This document shows positions 7,171-8,627 of a stretch of DNA of 8,627 nucleotides, piece by piece. Made by a program: the position numbers and the translations under genes. The stretch lies in assembly GCA_031396505.1 (NCBI GenBank), contig JANNKX010000012.1:1-8627 (forward strand), in the 5' to 3' direction. Positions within the stretch are counted from its first letter, which is position 1; every line of letters begins with the position of its first letter. Source of the stretch: JAAFHS01 sp031396505. GTDB lineage: Bacteria; Pseudomonadota; Alphaproteobacteria; Rhodobacterales; Rhodobacteraceae. The notes beneath the pieces were generated by a model. It was not told the DNA's origin, searched no databases, and saw only the letters and a program-made list of their open reading frames with translations.

Positions 7171-8627
7171 GTGATGAAGAAGTTCATGTTGGCCGCTCTT
7201 GGCGGAACCTTGGCCGGGGCGCTATTGACCACGCAGGTCGCAGGCCCGTTGCTGGCGCAAGAAACCGCCGATGATGGCACCGTCTATGAACAGCTTGATC
7301 TGTTCGGCGATATCTTCGAACGCATCCGCAACCAATATGTCGAGGACGTGAATTCCGAACAACTGATCGAGGCCGCGATTGACGGCATGCTGACCTCGCT
7401 CGATCCGCATTCCAGCTATCTGTCGGCCGATGACTTCGCAGATATGCAGGTGCAGACGCGCGGCGAATTCGGCGGCCTTGGCATCGAGGTGTCGCAGGAA
7501 GAAGGCTACGTCAAGGTCGTCTCTCCGATGGATGGCACCCCGGCCGATGAAGCCGGGGTCGAAGCTGGCGATTTCATCACTGCGGTGAATGGTGAAAGCA
7601 CCCTTGGCCTGACACTGGATGATGCCGTCGACATGATGCGCGGCCCGGTCGGGTCCGAAATCATCATCACCATCGTGCGCGAAGGCGTCGATGATCCCTT
7701 CGATATTTCCATCATTCGCGACACCATCAAACTCGTGGCCGTGCGCAGCCGCGTTGTGGGCAATGTCGCCGTCCTGCGCATCACCACCTTCAACGAACAA
7801 ACCTACAGCGGCTTGCAGGAAGAGCTTGCCAAATCCGTCGAAGAACTCGGCGGCATGGATAACGTGACCGGATTTGTCATCGACCTGCGCAACAACCCCG
7901 GCGGTCTGCTCAATCAGGCGATCGATGTGTCCGATGCGTTTCTCGAACAGGGCGAGATCGTCTCCACCCGTGGCCGTGCCGCCTCTGACGGTGAACGCTT
8001 TAACGCAACCTCCGGCGATCTCGCGGGCGGCAAACCGATTGTCGTGCTGATCAACGGCGGCTCTGCCTCGGCATCCGAGATTGTCGCAGGTGCCCTGCAG
8101 GACCATCGCCGTGCCATCGTGGTCGGCACCAAAAGTTTTGGCAAAGGCTCGGTCCAGACGCTGATCCCGCTGCGTGGCGACGGTGCAATGCGCCTGACGA
8201 CCGCGCGGTATTACACACCATCGGGTCGGTCCATTCAGGCGCTTGGCGTCGCCCCCGATATCGTCGTGAACCAGCCCCCGGTCGATCCGACCGTTGAAGG
8301 GACCGAGGCCACAGCCGCCGAAGAAGCCGCGAATGCCCGCACCGAAGCCAGCCTGCGCGGCGTGCTGTCCAACGATTCGATGACCGAAGATGAACGCCGC
8401 CTGCTCGAAGAAGAACGCGCCAAGGCCGAAGAAACCGCCAAACTGCGGGATGAAGATTACCAACTGGCTTATGCCGTTGATATCCTCACCGGCCTGAACG
8501 CCTCGAACATCAGCGATGGTGAACTCTCGGATGCGCAGCTGTCGGATAACGTTGCGCTGCTGACGGAGACACAGTTTTTCAGCGGAGCCAAGACGTTCTC
8601 CGCGGCCCCGACCTTCGCCTCGCCCGG
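7171..8627 (+). CDS. ctpA: S41 C-terminal processing peptidase CtpA, running in frame off the window end with an atypical tail
   Basis: CtpA is a serine protease of the periplasm that trims or degrades envelope proteins, including peptidoglycan hydrolases in other bacteria. Translation can begin at GTG 7171 or ATG 7174; both are served by AAGGA at 7159-7163. Numbering from the GTG, residues 1-29 are a signal peptide (cleavage after LLA). A PDZ domain covers ~97-180 (GEFGGLGIEV), and the S41 core follows with VIDLRNNPGGLLNQA (237-250), Ser300 in GGSASASEI and Lys325 in GTKSFGKGSVQ. The 25-residue Ser-Lys spacing and Gln329 match the family's catalytic set. LTTARYYTPSGRSI (342-355) and a charged helix (~405-428) follow. 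The usual C-terminal block DEDYQLAYAVDILTGL (427-442) is present. The frame then does not stop but continues 43 more codons into fibre-like sequence to the edge, where it is truncated. Confidence 0.9.
   Translation, partial: MMKKFMLAALGGTLAGALLTTQVAGPLLAQETADDGTVYEQLDLFGDIFERIRNQYVEDVNSEQLIEAAIDGMLTSLDPHSSYLSADDFADMQVQTRGEFGGLGIEVSQEEGYVKVVSPMDGTPADEAGVEAGDFITAVNGESTLGLTLDDAVDMMRGPVGSEIIITIVREGVDDPFDISIIRDTIKLVAVRSRVVGNVAVLRITTFNEQTYSGLQEELAKSVEELGGMDNVTGFVIDLRNNPGGLLNQAIDVSDAFLEQGEIVSTRGRAASDGERFNATSGDLAGGKPIVVLINGGSASASEIVAGALQDHRRAIVVGTKSFGKGSVQTLIPLRGDGAMRLTTARYYTPSGRSIQALGVAPDIVVNQPPVDPTVEGTEATAAEEAANARTEASLRGVLSNDSMTEDERRLLEEERAKAEETAKLRDEDYQLAYAVDILTGLNASNISDGELSDAQLSDNVALLTETQFFSGAKTFSAAPTFASP
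8494..8627 (+). other. Fibre- or adhesin-like C-terminal segment fused in frame to ctpA
   Basis: After ILTG the protein reads LNASNISDGELSDAQLSDN, then VALLTETQFFSGAKTFSAAP and TFASPG. This closely follows a pattern familiar from phage tail fibres and trimeric surface adhesins: NASNI..G.L.DA.LS.NVALL...Q.FSG..TF. CtpA proteins of this group normally stop within a few residues of the DIL.GL block, so the segment is foreign to the family. Codon choice also drifts (more GCG, ACG and GTT, fewer GCC and ACC), although the sample is small. No stop, repeat or mobile-element end is visible before the window ends. It is either a chimeric join of two unrelated DNA pieces near a contig end or a genuine fusion; I lean to the former. 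Confidence 0.55.

Noticed and set aside
7222..8463. A 413-codon open frame on the minus strand opposite ctpA
   Set aside because: It mirrors the ctpA codons (GAx/GCC giving Phe, Gly, His and Asp runs), has no recognisable domain, and ctpA is certain on the other strand.

Overview
The window is high-GC DNA with dense, tightly packed genes. Its gene content and protein style point to the chromosome of an alphaproteobacterium of the Rhodobacteraceae (Roseobacter/Rhodobacter group). The main reasons are the gpmI-envC-ctpA cluster, a DUF6478-like gene beside it, a DUF1624 membrane protein, and short intergenic palindromes built on TTTTCxGCxGAAAA. No RNA gene, insertion sequence or CRISPR array was found.

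Left part (1-3054): a minus-strand gene, cut by the window edge, encodes a multi-spanning DUF1624 (heparan-alpha-glucosaminide N-acetyltransferase-like) membrane protein. It diverges across a 143-bp gap from ilvD, the dihydroxy-acid dehydratase of branched-chain amino acid synthesis. The end of ilvD overlaps by 20 bp a gene for a small lipoprotein of unknown function.

Middle (3055-4528): a 127-bp gap with a possible promoter leads to two closely spaced genes of unknown function, a 257-aa DUF6478-like protein and a 124-aa protein with a C-terminal coiled coil. A 194-bp gap follows. It holds a 17-bp-stem hairpin (likely terminator) and then a separate 67-bp palindrome cluster.

Right part (4529-8627): a tight three-gene operon runs to the window end. 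gpmI (cofactor-independent phosphoglycerate mutase) overlaps by 4 bp an exported EnvC-type protein with a degenerate LytM domain, and 3 bp later comes ctpA (exported S41 C-terminal processing protease). The last two are expected to act together in periplasmic peptidoglycan remodelling and cell division; gpmI is a glycolytic gene sharing the transcript.

The most unusual feature is the last ~130 bp. The CtpA reading frame does not stop where the family normally ends. It continues in frame into a sequence that reads like a phage tail-fibre or adhesin repeat (LNASNI...LSDNVALL...FSGAKTF). This is either a chimeric junction at a contig end or a real gene fusion, and the window alone cannot decide which.
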